A DNA stretch of 5,666 bases from Tagaea sp. (lineage in GTDB: Bacteria > Pseudomonadota > Alphaproteobacteria > CACIAM-22H2): contig JAMNXK010000167.1 in the NCBI GenBank assembly GCA_023653245.1, positions 1 through 5,666 on the forward strand, given 5' to 3'. The position numbers and the translations under genes are program-made. This document shows positions 5,430 to 5,666 of the stretch, piece by piece (within the stretch, counting starts at the first letter, position 1; each line of letters begins with the position of its first letter). The notes below the pieces were generated by a model, which searched no databases, had not been told where the DNA came from, and saw nothing but the letters and a program-made list of their open reading frames with translations.

Positions 5430-5666
5430 ATGACCCAAGCTTGGCGCAACTGGCTCGATCTGACGACCTTGGATTTCCGCGCGCTCGATCCCGCCAGCAC
5501 CGTGGCGCTGCTGCCGGTCTCGGCGGTCGAGCAGCACGGGCCGCATCTGCCCGTGTCGGTGGACCAGGTCCTGTGCAAGGGCATCGTCGCGCGCGCCGCC
5601 GAGCTCGCAGGCGACACGCCGGTCGTCGTCCTTCCCCAGCAGGATGTCGGCAAGTCCAACGAGCAT
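5430..5666 (+). CDS. Creatininase-family amidohydrolase, 5' part (cut by window end)
   Basis: The frame is open from the ATG at 5430 to the last base, giving 79 residues of what is normally a protein of about 250. The hallmark SAVEQHGPHLP followed by VSVD places E34, H36 and D45. As I recall, these are the same positions as three of the dinuclear metal ligands in Pseudomonas creatininase; the others (H120 and E122) would lie beyond the edge. GKSNEH at the end matches the family's G-x-S-x-E-H segment. Family members hydrolyse cyclic or linear amides: creatinine to creatine, riboflavin-pathway formamides (ArfB-like), mycofactocin MftE. No substrate can be chosen from this fragment. The start has ACGGAG nine bases upstream. 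It diverges from the Rid-family gene. Confidence 0.9.
   Translation, partial: MTQAWRNWLDLTTLDFRALDPASTVALLPVSAVEQHGPHLPVSVDQVLCKGIVARAAELAGDTPVVVLPQQDVGKSNEH

Noticed and set aside
5364..5666. Extension of the Rid-family frame to 230 residues
   Set aside because: The extra part is antisense to the creatininase-family gene, and AGGAG marks the ATG at 5363 as the true start.

Overview
The window looks like the chromosome of a GC-rich alphaproteobacterium, possibly from the Rhodospirillales. This is an inference from the high GC content, the dense and often overlapping genes, GTG and TTG starts, and a dehydrogenase close in motif to the Caulobacter XylB type. I see no mobile element, CRISPR array, tRNA or rRNA.

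The left half (152-3511) is a sugar-oxidation module. Three genes run leftward from 2690: an aldose 1-epimerase (mutarotase), an SMP-30/gluconolactonase-family lactonase, and a COG3618-type amidohydrolase of the group that contains several sugar lactonases. They are joined by TGATG and ATGA stop/start overlaps and should be one translationally coupled operon. Across a 53-bp gap, a short-chain dehydrogenase resembling D-xylose/aldose 1-dehydrogenases is transcribed to the right. The four enzymes fit the start of a non-phosphorylative sugar pathway: anomer interconversion, oxidation to an aldonolactone, then ring opening by one or both hydrolases. No sugar-acid dehydratase, aldolase, transporter or regulator lies in the window. 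A promoter-like sequence past the operon (89-117, leftward) suggests a separately transcribed gene beyond the left edge.

The middle (3512-4979) holds a GC-rich hairpin and a 41-codon membrane-protein ORF with a perfect Shine-Dalgarno. A near-match to a CtrA box follows, and then a 402-residue soluble protein of unknown function that I do not recognise.

The right end has a Rid/YjgF-family gene on the minus strand, whose stop overlaps that of the 402-residue gene in the palindrome CTATAG. Diverging from it is the 5' part of a creatininase-family hydrolase, cut by the window end. Their 66-bp shared upstream region contains a perfect 7-bp inverted repeat around an AT-rich core.

The least explained items are the small membrane protein, the 402-residue protein, and the pairing of two unrelated lactonase folds in one operon.
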